Assembly: GCA_013407085.1 (NCBI GenBank)
Contig: JACCGJ010004930.1
Coordinates: 1 to 64,000, forward strand
DNA from: Atriophallophorus winterbourni
Lineage: Eukaryota; Platyhelminthes; Trematoda; Plagiorchiida; Microphallidae
Length of the DNA: 64,000 nucleotides
Direction: 5' to 3'
In this document: one piece after another, positions 10,659-22,194 of the stretch
Position numbering within the stretch: the stretch's first letter is position 1
Layout: every line of letters starts with the position of its first letter
Translations under genes and position numbers: made by a program
Notes under the pieces: generated by a model
Databases searched by the model: none
What the model was told of the DNA's origin: nothing
Seen by the model: the letters and a program-made list of their open reading frames with translations, nothing else

Positions 10659-11721
10659 AACATTCAAACTGTTTCAGGAACTTCCAATACTCTATTGGAT
10701 TACAGTCGAAGTAGGATAATTCTTCTTTAGGCAATCCGGTACTCATGTTTATCGCTGGTTTCAAATAGCATACCGCCGAGTCGAACCGGCACCGGATATC
10801 TGTCGGGGATCGTTCGATTGTTGAGAGCACGATAGTCGCCACATGGCCTCCAGTCATCTGATGTCTTCTTGGGAACCATATGAATTGGTGACGAACAGGA
10901 GCTGGGAGAGGGACGGATGATCCCGAGCTCTGGCATGTGATCAAATTCGGCTCTTGCGATCTTGAGTTTGGACGGGTGAAGTCGCCTAGGTCTGAAGGAG
11001 ACTGTGGTCCGCTAGTGACAATGTGATGTTTCACGGAGTGTGTCACTTTGTCTGTCGGTCTTGGGGGCTGCATGACGGATGGAAATTCCTGCAGTATAGC
11101 ACTAAAAGTCGAAGTTTCTGGAGTGACAGCTTTGATGCCGGAGGGAATTGATTAAGTAGTGATACCTGACACCTGTTAAAAGGTTGTCGTATCTACCTAT
11201 CTCCGCTGTTTTACTTCGACAGTTAAACCGAAGTGAGATAGAAAGTCGATGCCGATTATTGGGCAATTAACCTCGGCGATGTGAAACACCCAGGGTAAAC
11301 TGCGTCTTAGTCCTAATTTGAGGGTTAGCAGACGTTGGCCGTAAGTGTTGATACGAGTGCCATTCGCCGCTTGAATAGTAAAGGAGGACGGTTTTGAGGT
11401 GCTGGATGTTGGAGGTATGACGGTAATTTCAGCGCCAGTATCGACTAGAAAACGCAGACCACTCGATTTGTCTGTAACATAGAATAGGCGACTCGGGTTT
11501 GGTAGGCCGGGAACAGTAGTCGCCGTAACTGATTGACCCTTGATTTTGACGGTTTTTGAACACGGGGATGCAATTTGAGGCTTTATACTTATATCTCTTG
11601 TGGTACCAACATACGCGCTCAGGGTTTTTCGATGGTCGAGAGTTAGATTTTGAGCGAAGTGGGTTGGGAGATTTTGACAAAAGAGAGTTCGCCGCAAGAG
11701 TTAGTTCAGCGACTTGTTCTT
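10659..11721 (-). pseudogene. Gypsy protease/RT + BEL gag chimera, duplicate of 6607-7665
   Basis: Near-identical to 6607-7665. It reads CWYHKRYKYKASNC, LRFLVDTGAEITVIPP (intact DTG), the RT start [20 protein letters not shown] and [20 protein letters not shown], then the switch into [19 protein letters not shown]. At 10658 it ends against the RTE 5' end. At 11721 the Gag stops abruptly (after ...TTGTTCTTTT) and family-L sequence begins. No complete protein is possible. Confidence 0.8.
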
Positions 11722-12691
11722 TTCCTGTAGATGTGCATATACGGAAGTGAAGAGAAAGAGAATTCCAAATTTGTGCATATCTAAATAAGAAGAAGTTACG
11801 TCTAACTTAAGCGCGAGAGAAAGGGATATTCAATAGCCGTGTTCGATTAAGCAGATCATATTGAATATAATCGTGAAAGAGCATGCCAGACTGAAGCTAA
11901 ACTCGCTGTTGAGTAATGATTCGGAAGAAAAGAAGCAGATTCAGACGAATTCTGCGTAGCAATAGTAGTTCGACACACAGCAAATTACACCTTTCATGAT
12001 AAGGCAGAGAGTTAGAATAACCCAAAGTTATTTTGGTGAAATAATGTTGAAGTCTCTGTAAGATAAAAGAATCATGCCTCCCCATGTGGGAATATATGAT
12101 ATTACAATAATCAATAATTGAAAGGACCTTCATTTTATATAATGCAATTTTACTTTCACGTAAGAGGAATTTATGGTTAATTAAACCAAAGTTTTATCGT
12201 GCTCTCGTGAGGAGATGTCTAGCTTGGTCATTAAAGTACAGAGAAGAGGAATACCTAAATCCGAGATCCCTAACTTCTGCAGAAGCAGTTATGGTTGAGG
12301 CATTTAATGTATGTGTGTCACAGGGGATTAAGCAGCGTAATCTCATATAGTGTGTCTTAGAAGCCGAAAATTCTAATCTCCATTGTGCGCCTCAGCTTGA
12401 TAGAGATGCAAGATCAATGTTGAGGGATATCAGAGTTTGTGGCATTTCATCAAGTGGAAATGATAGGACGACTTTTATGTCATCAGCGAAGATAAAGAGT
12501 TTAGAGTGGTTCACAAAACTTTGCAGATCATTAACATAAATAATAAAAAGGAGGGGGCCTAGAACGCTGCCATGAATTACGCCAATTGAAATCGGCTGAT
12601 TAGGTGAAGTAACACCGTTAACGCTAACTGAAAAGGTGCGATCAGACAGAAAAGAATGAAACCAGCTTAATAAATGAGTGAAATACAACAC
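11722..12691 (-). pseudogene. Family-L LINE RT and C-terminal fragment
   Basis: Minus-strand piece with RT motifs LLSWFHSFLSDRTFSVSVNG, GVIHGSVLGPLLFIIYVNDL and FIFADDIK (FADD catalytic box) at 12691-12392, then the C-terminal block PYHERCNLLCVELLLLRRIR at 12133-11897. The segments lie in different frames. It is cut at 11722 before the end of ORF2, and at 12691 it meets family-L 3' UTR sequence in the opposite orientation. Confidence 0.8.
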
Positions 12692-13026
12692 TCATGATAT
12701 TAACCACACCCTCTCTCATCCCCCAGAATTTCTTAGATTTTCGTATGCTGATGGATTTATATTCCATTTTCCATTTTGTCAACCAATCTTTTCGTAAAAA
12801 ACGTGAATTGATGCATTTATAATTTATTTGTCAATTATTGTATGACAATTTATTACAATTCACTCCATACTTACCATAATTTCCATAATTACCTTCCATT
12901 TCTGTTCTCAATGTTTTCTCATTCTTGCAATCCGTAAATCCTGACAAAATTGAAATGGAACCTTATTGTTATTAGGCATTAGAATTTTTTTCTTACTTAC
13001 TGTATATTCGTTCCCATTATTGAACG
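12692..13026 (+). mobile_element. Family-L 3' UTR fragment, inverted relative to 11722-12691
   Basis: From the CCACACCCTCTCTCATCC block to AACGGAAAA this is the reverse complement of the family-L 3' UTR as seen in minus-strand copies near 36120-36330 and 62380-62700. It therefore lies head to head with the adjacent RT fragment. It stops at an AT microsatellite before the family's natural 3' end. Confidence 0.7.
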
Positions 13027-13030
13027 GAAA

Positions 13031-13069
<39 letters not shown>

Positions 13070-13102
13070 TATAATATATCTCTATATATATATATATATA
13101 TA
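13027..13102. repeat. AT microsatellite (copy 1, interrupted)
   Basis: Run of AT dinucleotides with several interruptions. The copy-2 counterpart at 25967-26049 is nearly pure and longer. Confidence 0.95.
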
Positions 13103-14699
13103 AAACTCAGTACTTGGATAATTGAACGCAAAAATCAAAACTCAGTGCAGACCAGCAATTCTGATAAATATTAATCACAGATTACATATTCAACACCTGC
13201 TGAATCCGTGACAGATACAGGTCGCAGTACTGAGTTGATGACGTAGAAGTAATAAGGCGGGGAATAAAACTAGACATTGAGCGACCTCTCGCGGAGGTGG
13301 TTGAGATAAAAAATGCCTTCAAGAATGCAGTCAATAAAGTTTGATGGGGCTGAAATCTCCTCACGACCCCTAGTGTACGCGCTGAGTAATCAATCGAGCT
13401 AATCTGTCAGCTGATGTCAATAAACAAATTGCTAAGCCGAAAAATTACGAGACTATACGGCACGTAAGGCTGGTGGTCCGTCAGTTAATGTTGATCGTGC
13501 CTGATTATCATGACGATCGCAGCACCTGCCATGGACAGTGCAATTCTTAATCAGCATATGATTAGTCACGGTTAACGAAAGTTTAGCTTGATGTCTGTTC
13601 GTACTGATACCCTTGGTGTGACGAAGCTTTTGAATCAGAAGCGAAACGTTACCAATTAACTGCTCACATCAATTTATTACAAAGTTTCGTTTTAGATGAT
13701 TTTGATTCCCTGAAATGTCATGCAAATTTTCCATTACATTTTACCTCTAATGAAGATTTTCTAGCTTGAAGCAAAGTCTGGTTTTTTTCTTAAGAAATAA
13801 TTCGACAACAGCTTTTCATAATAGCATTCAGCCTAATACCATGAAATAAACAAATGACGTAACAGAGAAAAATATAAAATGAAGTATATCACCAGAAAGT
13901 CAGTGTGATCCAGTTTATAAACGAGCTAATTACACTTTATGGATTATGCACATCATATGACTGTTCGTTCTGCAACAAACATGCGTCAAACACGCGTCTT
14001 TACAGCGATAAAGCAGATTTGGTGCACTCATTTCAAGAAAAGAAACATTTTTGAATACCGACATGTTGTGAATATTAAATGTCCAAACATCACGAGTGCC
14101 TACGTTTACTGTGAGGGTAACTATATTGGAGTATATAATGTTTCCTACGTAATATTATATAACACTTAATACTTGCGCATTTAATGCTGGCGACTTTCAA
14201 CGTTGAAGTGAACGTTAGTACGAGAGCGTCTCTTTTTCGCAAAATAACAGAAGAGCAGCTTTTTGCGGTGTTTAGCGTTTACAAACTTATTTAGCAGTTT
14301 GAAACATCGAGCGTTCGCGCGATAGGTACAAGTTCAATGAGAAAAATGGCGTTATGCAGCTTAAAGTCGATGAATAAACAAAATGCGATTTGCGTAGTTT
14401 ATTTAACATAGATACACATGGAGATATGCCGAGATTGTCAAACCTTCCACCCATAGCACTTGGAAATGACATGATTTGCGTTTATGTTTCGCGTTAAAAA
14501 TTAATCTTCTTCCCATACTGCATTTTAGTCGAAAACATTTTATAAGTAAACCCCAAATCCTGTGACAAAAAAAGTCGTTCCTTTGTTCAAACGTAAATTT
14601 GTTGTCGACCCACCACGATAACACATTATACAGCGCCGCATACGTTATTTCAGTTGGCGGGAAGGTATCGTATCGCTTTTGATTCATATCCATAAGATA
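13103..14699. other. No gene recognised (1.6 kb)
   Basis: AT-rich sequence without a supported ORF. Small ORFs at 13182-13364 (-) and 13939-14169 (+) recur in copy 2 only because the whole block is duplicated; neither has recognisable motifs. It may be the target DNA or 5' sequence into which the BEL element inserted. Confidence 0.5.
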
Positions 14700-14704
14700 A
14701 CCAG

Positions 14705-15265
14705 TGTAGCGACCAAATCGTCACTGGGGAATAGTTTCAGTCACGGAAACTAGTTGCCTGCTACGAGCCACGAGAATCTTTTACCGGGATTGACGAGCGT
14801 TTATGAATCGATCCCATATCAGAACATTACGTCAATTTACGCTGTACTATATTGACAAAGATGATTAAAAACAAAATATAACAAACCTCAACGGTAATCG
14901 AATACAGGTTTCAATGCAAACCCAAAGCGTCCAATAAACGGAAGTCCAACAACTCAGTTGAGAGCACAAAAAATTACCGTTTTGCAATAACGGTAAACAC
15001 GGGTAACGGACAAATCAAAATGTGCGGAAGCCGAAGTGCAGTTAAACAAAGGGAAAATGTTCGGGAAAGAAAACGCTCACAGATTTAACATTTAGTTTAA
15101 ATGTTATTTTCAATATGAAGAACAAACAAAAAATATCACTGGAAAATTATGACACAAAAAACTTGATAAGAAACACGGGTGTAGGGTGGGAACAAATGTC
15201 TTCAGTTCGTTTGATCTTGCTGGACCGAAAGAGGAATTTTCTAGACATCGACGCGGATTCATACA
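14705..15265 (-). repeat. BEL element 3' LTR (left, copy 1)
   Basis: 561 bp, TG...CA ends, near-identical to 17181-17743. Contains the ORF-shadowing segment 15110-15265 seen in all four LTRs. Confidence 0.9.
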
Positions 15266-15378
15266 CCGCCCACCAAAATTCCTCAAAATCTGAAAAGCAA
15301 GTAGAGACACAAACAATGAACTGCGGGGCTCTCCTCTACCTGGCTAACCGACCCGTGTACCTGCGCGACACATGACAG

Positions 15379-15560
15379 CGACTCGATGATCAAATGTTTG
15401 GTGGTATCTCTGGAGTTGGCAGACCCGAAGACCCGCCTCCCACCTAAACATTTGCCTTCAGTGTAATCAAAGTTCGTCTTCGCATGCAACCGGCAGACTG
15501 AATGCTTGGTGGTATTTCTGGGGTCAGCAGATCCGAAAACCCGCCTCCCACCTTAAGCAC
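15379..15560 (-). repeat. Two-copy ~110-bp repeat near BEL 3' end
   Basis: TTGGTGGTAT ... CCCGCCTCCCACCT occurs twice, starting near 15397 and 15508. It lies between Gag and the 3' LTR and repeats in copy 2 at about 28333 and 28443. Confidence 0.7.
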
Positions 15561-15942
15561 CAGCCCCCGGGCCCGACACCCAGGTACAGTAGAATAAAGC
15601 AAGTGACTTTATTTAGAGGCGAGTCACACACGCCACGTCGCATCACCATCACTGGACACCTGTGGCTTTTTATATGGAAAATGTTTGCTAGACAAAGACC
15701 CACCACGTCCCCCGGTTCTGCAAGCGCCCTACAATAAGCTCATGAATGATATCCTACCCAAAAGAGCCTTATGTATTGCAACCTCCAACAGCGACATTTT
15801 GCGCCATCTAAACAAGTCTAAATTCCAAAATATTGTATCCGAGTTCCCAAACATAAATGGTTCATCAGGTATACAACCGAAAGGTTTACGTCAATCATAC
15901 GGATTGTCGTGCTGACCATACGTCGCCCCAATTAAAGCTGAT

Positions 15943-16200
15943 TCAGTGTCATGTGAACCAGGCCTACTTTTCATGTAGGCTGATTTGGTGTCAGGTGGGC
16001 CAGGCTTAATCTCCATCTGATCCGAATTAGTGTCGGAATATTCAGTCACAAAATCCGACTGAGCTAATTCAGTGTCATGTGAACCAGGCCTACTTTTCAT
16101 GTGGGCTGATTTGGTGTCAGGTGGGCTAGGCTTAATCTACATCTGATCCGAATTAGTGTCGGAAAATTCAGTCACAAAATCCGACTGAGCTAATTCAGTG
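15943..16200 (-). repeat. 126-bp coding tandem repeat in BEL Gag tail
   Basis: TCCGAATTAGTGTCGGAA recurs at 16021 and 16147, giving repeated DTELAQSDFVTE and SDTNSDQM peptides. The upstream repeat unit has a stop (TAG) where the other has Glu, so the main Gag frame ends after SDTNSDQM; the same stop exists in copy 2. Confidence 0.8.
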
Positions 16201-16952
16201 TCAGGTGATGCAGCTTCCTGATCACCATCGACAACACAAAGGTCAATATCATTCAACGTTACACCAGTAGAAACAATTTCTTGAGAATTGACCAGACTAA
16301 CAGGCTTTGCTATTGTATGCGATTGCCCGAAGCGGTCCTTAAGGATTGATCTCGCCTCCTTATACGCACGTTCAGGTTGCAGCATGACACACTCTTCAAT
16401 AGATTCTTTTGCTATACCTCGGCAATAGTTTAGCAAACATAGGAACCTCTGTCCGTCATCAAGAGTTCTAGACTCCACATAGGTCTCGAACTGACGACAA
16501 AATTTCCCGTAGGTGCTAGCCGAACCATCAAAAGATATCAATTCTATCTTCGGAAGGTCAGATCTCGGTACACTGCCGGGCTCTTTATTACGAACAGAAT
16601 CTTCTACCTCCGAACTAGGGTAGTCAGCTACTTTTTCTTTTTGATGCACACAATGCGCAAGATAACTTGCCGAAGCAGCAATGTCAGCCATTTCCACCTC
16701 GTATAACGCATCAAGCTATTTCTCTTAGTGTTGCATTTCGAGAGCTTCACGTTCCTGCGACAGTTTTAGCCGTTCCAAACGCATCTTAGCCTTACGAACA
16801 AGGATGCCTGATTCTATCTTTGAACCACTTAGGCTACCTCGAGAGCCCTCAACAGAACAATGAATGCGCTCACCTGCGGTGTGTTCCGTTCCATTATCGA
16901 CCAATTGTTGGGAGGATTTGATTTTTTCCACAAAACTGCGGGTAACAGGCAT
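16137..16952 (-). pseudogene. BEL/Pao Gag (DUF1759-like), copy 1
   Basis: Frame from ATG at 16952 (MPVTRSFVEKIKSSQQ) through an Arg/Lys/Glu-rich probable coiled coil (KAKMRLERLKLSQEREAL), an in-frame TAA at about 16725 and a second TAG just after it, then a 186-codon run: LPKIELISFDGSASTYGKF, ETYVESRTLDDGQRFLCL, NYCRGIAKESIEECV, ARSILKDRFGQ. That block is the DUF1759 Gag core of BEL/Pao elements. No zinc knuckles follow; instead there is the acidic repeat tail. Copy 2 shares the TAA but not the extra TAG. Confidence 0.75.
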
Positions 16953-17003
16953 ATTGACGTCAGGGAATTCGTCGTTGAGTACTGTAGCGTCCACAAATTT
17001 GAC

Positions 17004-17180
17004 GTTGAGTACTGGATTATCTCCAATTGAGACAAATACGGTCCAAATCGAATTCCAACGTTGAGTACTTTATTTTCTTCAATTGAGATAAATACGGTCC
17101 AAATCGAATTCCAACGTTGAGTACTGTATTTTCTCCAATTGAGACAAATACGGTCCAAACCGAATTCCAACGTTGAGTAC
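17004..17180 (-). repeat. 56-bp tandem repeat abutting BEL 5' LTR
   Basis: GTTGAGTACT recurs at 17060, 17116 and 17172 (56-bp steps) with a shorter first interval. The last unit runs directly into the LTR end, where a primer-binding site would be expected. I could not assign a tRNA. Confidence 0.85.
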
Positions 17181-17743
17181 TGTAGCGACCAAATCGTCAC
17201 TGGGGAATAGTTTCTGTCACGGAAACTAGTTGCCTGCTACGAGCCACGAGAATCTTCTACCGGGAGTGACGAGCGTTTACGAATCGATCCCAAATCAGAA
17301 CAATACGTCAATTTACGCTGTACTATATTGACAAAGACGATTAAAAAGTAAAATATAACAAACCTCAACGGTAATCGAATACAGGTTTTCAATGCAAACC
17401 CAAAGCGTCCAATAAACGGAAGTCCAACAACTCAGTTGAGAGCACAAAAAATTACCGTTTTGCAATAACGGTAAACACGGGTAACGGACAAATCAAAATG
17501 TGCGGAAGCCGAAGTGCAGTTAAACAAAGGGAAAATGTTCGGGAAAGAAAACGCTCACAGATTTAACATTCAGTTTAAATGTTATTTTCAATATGAAGAA
17601 CAAACAAAAAATATCACTGGAAAATTATGACACAAAAAACTTGATAAGAAACACGGGTGTAGGGTGGGAACAAATGTCTTCAGTTCGTTTGATCTTGCTG
17701 GACCGAAAGAGGAATTTTCTAGACATCGACGCGGATTCATACA
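17181..17743 (-). repeat. BEL element 5' LTR (right, copy 1)
   Basis: 563 bp, paired with 14705-15265 and followed by the ACCAG target duplicate at 17744-17748. Confidence 0.9.
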
Positions 17744-18211
17744 ACCAGCATTCACATATGCCGAAACGCACAACACCAATAGGTACCAGTAGGTCGAGCG
17801 CTTACAACGCAAATAATGATTAATAACTGAGACAGCTTACTCCTATGCAAATTACCTAGTAAATTAAATTCACGATTTTCACATCAATTGTTTTTCAATG
17901 TGTTGAGCAATTCAAAATAGGCATATTTCACGCATTTTTCATCGTTGATGTTCGAACCACGAATATGTTGGCTGAATATGACACGAGTTTATTCCTCGTC
18001 AATTTGTATTTTGAAACAAGTATTGATCAACAGCAATTTATTCTAACGAAAATGAAGTTTGAGCTCAATAAACAACGGTATTTTTTATCTATCTCTATCA
18101 AGGTGCATGTTCATGGAAGCTGGAAGGTCGCGCCCGGGTTGAATTTTGTTTCCACGCTGCTAAATTTTTCGAAATTCATTAAATTTCTGATTCATCGATT
18201 ACATTTGCAAA

Positions 18212-19372
18212 ATGATTCAAAATTCTTGTCTTTGCCTTTACTCTAGCTGCAACAAGAAGGTTTCCAAAGGTATAGAGTGTGACGTGTGCCTGCGTTGGGC
18301 TCATCCCAAATGCTGTGGACTGTCGTCAGCGCAATTTAAGGTTTATGCGGCCTATCGATGGCTTAAATGGCTATGTCCTGACTGCATGAAGTCCGTGGAA
18401 ACTTTGGTTGAGGAACGTAAGCGTCTCGAGGAACGTAAGCGTTCTCCTCCTCGTCCATCTCCGAAACCCAAATCGTTTGCCGAAGTAGCTAGGTCAGGGG
18501 TCCCGTCTACCTCCAGCCAGCATACCACACCTTTGAGAACACAGAAGGCGAAATCATCGCCATCTTCCTGTCCCCCAAGGGCTCCGTGGAAAAAAGTTAA
18601 AGAAAATAGGGGTGTTCACATCAGCCCGACTAAGGACGTTCGCGCTCTAGCTCGGGAAGTCCACCATCTAGGAAAAGTGGTTGCTGAGCTGCAAGCCAGG
18701 AACCAAGTTAGCTCAACACGAACTAAAAATGTCCTGATTTTAACGCAGGTTGAGCCTTTTATCCGAGAATCAAAGGCTCGTAAGGAAAGCGATCGGAGAA
18801 AGGTTATCCACCTACTTCGTGCTTCAGGCATGCGACCTAATACTCCGCTGAAGCGAGTTCACAGGGTCGGGAAATGGAGGGGTGGCCCAAACGACGCATC
18901 TACCAGATCGCCGCGGCCAATTGTAGTCGAATTCACAAAGCAATGTGATCGCGACTACTTCCTTTCGAAAGCATAGAAGCTTAACTGCGTCGAGGGAAAA
19001 TGCGTCGTACAACCTGACACCCCGGCACACCTGAAAACTTCTAGCCCAATTAGAGCTAGAAAGTCTAAGTTAGCTGTAACTCTTAGCTCACCAAATTCGC
19101 TCCAGAGTCGAAGCTTAGAAAATGACAACAGTGTGGCGATGACGCTAACACAGGAGAATTTTACTCCAACATTGAAGTGCGCCACTGTCGTGCTTCGTCC
19201 TTTAGAGGATGAATCTTGGATGAGTTGTAGTGACTCAGACCATGAAGATGGAACTAGATGCCAAGAGCTGTCGTCTGCTTCAAAAACGAATGCTGTATCT
19301 CTTGATGAAATTCAGCCTTCAAAAAACGCGAAGCAGCCTCGGGCATTACGCCCGAGGACAAAGAGCTCTTAG
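18212..19372 (+). pseudogene. CR1-B ORF1 protein, copy 1 (one nonsense codon)
   Basis: Same frame from ATG 18212 to TAG 19370-19372, broken only by TAG at 18974-18976 (copy 2 has GAG there). The N-terminus has a PHD-like cluster (C13, C23-x2-C26-x4-H31-x2-C34, C55-x2-C58), then a basic Pro/Ser-rich linker (RKRSPPRPSPKPKSFAEVAR), then a nucleic-acid-binding-like region (TKNVLILTQVEPF, LKRVHRVGKWRGG, IVVEFTKQCDRDYFL). It carries a 3-bp in-frame difference (VHISPT versus VHSPT). Expected role: RNA-binding partner of ORF2. Confidence 0.82.
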
Positions 19373-22194
19373 GTAGCCCTAACACCGGGAGTCTGGCCCC
19401 ACACGATAGTGCTCTTCTGTTCTATACAAACGCTTGTAGCATTAGAAATAAATGGGCTGAACTCCTCTGTAGAGTTGACGACACCCACTGCAAAATTGTG
19501 GGTGTCACGGAATCATGGTTGTCTCATGATGACCACATACCAGCTTTAATCGCGGATAGGTTTAGCGCCGTAAGAAGCGATCGACCCCTGGGTAAGCTAG
19601 CTGGAGGGGCGTTGCTCCTTATTGATAACGCTATTCCCTTCGAGAAAAGTATTTCTTTTTCTACAACGAATGTGCAGATAATATCTGCCTTGCTCATACA
19701 TGGATGCACGCGTATAGTTGTAAGCTGCATCTACCGTAGTCCGAGCACTAGTTTGGAAGAAGATGCTCTTTTGCAAATTCAGCTCTCGTCTCTTTTAGCC
19801 GTATCACCACGTGTTGTAATCTTCGGCGATTTTAATCTACCCGAAATAAACTGGGAGTACCAAACCTCACATGCCCCAGGAGTCGCGAACGATTTTCTGG
19901 ACTGGTTACACTCCCATGCACTTTACCAACACGTAAACGAACCAACTAGATTCCGCGAGGGTCAGTCTCCGTCTATTCTTGACCTAGTTATTTCAACTTC
20001 TGAAAGCGGTATACAAAATTTGGTCGTACTGCCACCACTAGGGAAGAGCGACCACGTAGTGTTAGCCTGTGAGTTACGTCTGTCATTTGGTAAACCCCCA
20101 CTTAAGATGGTTTGAAGCTTCCATAGGATCGACCCTGCTTCCCTATTACAGGCAGCAGCGCTACTCCCATGGCAAAACATTGACCATGTGGATGGGATGT
20201 GGGGGCAGATCAAGAATAACATCCTTCAACTTCAGGATCGATTCGCTTCTCTCTTAGCCGTTCGTAAAAAAGGTAAACCTCAATGGTGGTCAGCCTCAGT
20301 TTCCCGTAGCGTACGTCACCGCGACGCAAAATGGAGGCGTTATAAGCTTACTCCCTCATGTGGGACTTGGGCCCGTTACAAAGAAGAGCGAAACATAGCT
20401 GTTTCCAAGATACGTGGAGCAAAGATTTCTTTTGAAATGAGACTCGCTCAAGAGGCACATACTCATCCGAAACGTTACTACAGCTACGTTCAATCTAAAG
20501 GGTCAACACGAAAAGATGTATGTACCTTGAGAAGGGACGATGGATCAGCCGTCATTGCAAGCACTGAAAGGGCTCAATTCTTTTCCGCGCATTTTCAAGG
20601 CGTACAACGCCGATATTATAACTCGAATGCATCTGCGCCATCACTCCAATGTGTACTCTTTGATCGCCCCCTCTGCACTGACCTCACATTCGAGGTACAC
20701 ATTTTTGAGAATATATTGGCCAGCCTAGCTTACAACAAGTCGGCTGGGCCCGATAGCATCCATCCACGAATGATCAGACTGCTAGCGCCTATGTTAGCTG
20801 TGCCGATCACAGAACTTTTCACATCATCCCTCAGTCAGGGCACGCTTCCTTTAGACTGGAGAACAGCCGTTGTATTACCTATCCATAAGGGAGGAGCTTC
20901 CTCGGCGGTCAATAATTACCGCCCGGTTAGCCTCACTAGTGTACTATGTAAGGTTATGGAAAGATTGATCCGCGATAAAATATGTGGATATCTAAACAAA
21001 CACTCTCTTTTGAATGGCGCACAACACGGCTTCTTAAAAGGTAGGTCATGCCTGACAAATATGTTGAGCTTTCTGAACGAGGTTACTAAGAGGATGGATG
21101 ATGGTATAGCTGTAGAAGTCTTCTATCTCGACTTTAGTAAGGCTTTCGATTCAGTCAACCATAGGCTCTTGCTTCTCAAACTCTCAGCCATAGGAATATC
21201 AGGGAACCTTCTGGGCTGGATTCGAGCATTCCTTACCGACCGTTCCTTTACTGTCAGGGTAGGTGATACTTACTCCGCAAGTGCGCATGTAACGAGTGGG
21301 GTTCCCCAGGGCTCAGTCTTGGGGCCGTTGCTGTTCCTCATCTTCATTGATGATCTAGCCAGCCAACTGCGCTCACCCTGTTATATGTTTGCTGACGACG
21401 TTAAAATTGTCGGTAGGTCGGATAACTCCGATCTGATAAGTGATGTGGAAGCTGTAACAGCATGGACGGGTAAGTGGGACCTTCCCCTTAACCTAGATAA
21501 GAGTCACTTGTTCTCTACACTAGCAGGCAATATGATTGTGTCTACGCCCTCAGCTCACACGGAGTTCCGTAGGGTAAAGTCTAATAAGGACCTAGGAATC
21601 GTAGTCTCAGCAAACATTAAGTGTGCTGACCAATGTGCTGCTGCAGCTCAAAGGGGCAGGAGGAAACTCTTTTGTCTACGTTCAGCCATCACTTGCAGAA
21701 AAGCTGAGGTCCTATTGCCACTCTACAAGGCAATAGTAAGGCCACATTTAGAATACTGTATCCAGACTTGGAAGCCGTATTAGCAGAAGGATATAGTGCA
21801 GCTAGAAAAGGTACAGAAGCTGGCCACTCGCATGATCGAGCGGTTAGCACACACCAATTATGAAAATCGTCTATTAGCACTAGGACTTTTCTCACTTAGG
21901 AGGAGGCAACTTAGGGGGGATCTTATAGAGACCTTTAAGGTTGTCAAAGGACTAAGTTGTTTAGAATTCGATGACTTCTTCCGGTTCTATCCTTTGGTTG
22001 GTATACGAGGGCACAGTTTTAAGATAAGTAAACAGCACACCAGGCTCGAATTCAGAACGTACTTTTTTAGCATATGTATAGTGAACGCGTGGAACTCACT
22101 TCCCGCAGAACTAATCTTGGCAACATCAGTAATTGCATTCAAACATGGGCTGGACGAACGGTGGCAGGAGCTCTTCCCGGAGCATTACCCTTAA
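19369..22194 (+). pseudogene. CR1-B ORF2 endonuclease-RT, copy 1 (two nonsense codons)
   Basis: One continuous frame with two stops, TGA at 20113-20115 and TAG at 21781-21783. Endonuclease: FYTNACSIRNKW, GVTESWL, YRSP, FGDFNLPEINW, SILDLVIS, KSDHVVLA. RT: AGPDSIHPRMI, NYRPVSLTSVL, HGFLKGRSC, FYLDFSKAFDSVNHR, GVPQGSVLGPLLF, MFADDVK (catalytic FADD). C-terminal domain: LEKVQKLATRMIERLAHTNY, IVNAWNSLPAEL. The frame opens at TTA overlapping the ORF1 stop (-1 phase) and contains no ATG before the endonuclease Asn motif. Confidence 0.85.

Larger units (their letters stand above)
14705..17743 (-). mobile_element. Gag-only BEL/Pao LTR element with 5-bp target duplication (copy 1)
   Basis: Complete LTR element. 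LTRs at 14705-15265 and 17181-17743 begin TGTAGCGACC and end TTCATACA on the plus strand, and the element is flanked by ACCAG at 14700-14704 and 17744-17748. Coding is on the minus strand, so the right LTR is the 5' LTR. The ~1.9-kb interior holds a DUF1759-type Gag and tandem repeats but no protease, RT, RNase H or integrase. A purine-rich GGTGGGCGG precedes the 3' LTR and could serve as polypurine tract. It is therefore non-autonomous. Confidence 0.88.

Noticed and set aside
15110..15375. Opposed ORFs in the BEL LTR, repeated in all four LTRs
   Set aside because: They recur only because LTRs and the tandem unit repeat; both strands are open over the same bases and no family is evident.
16978..17180. 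CRISPR-like array (56-bp period)
   Set aside because: The units are contiguous tandem repeats without distinct spacers, adjacent to an LTR in a eukaryotic context.
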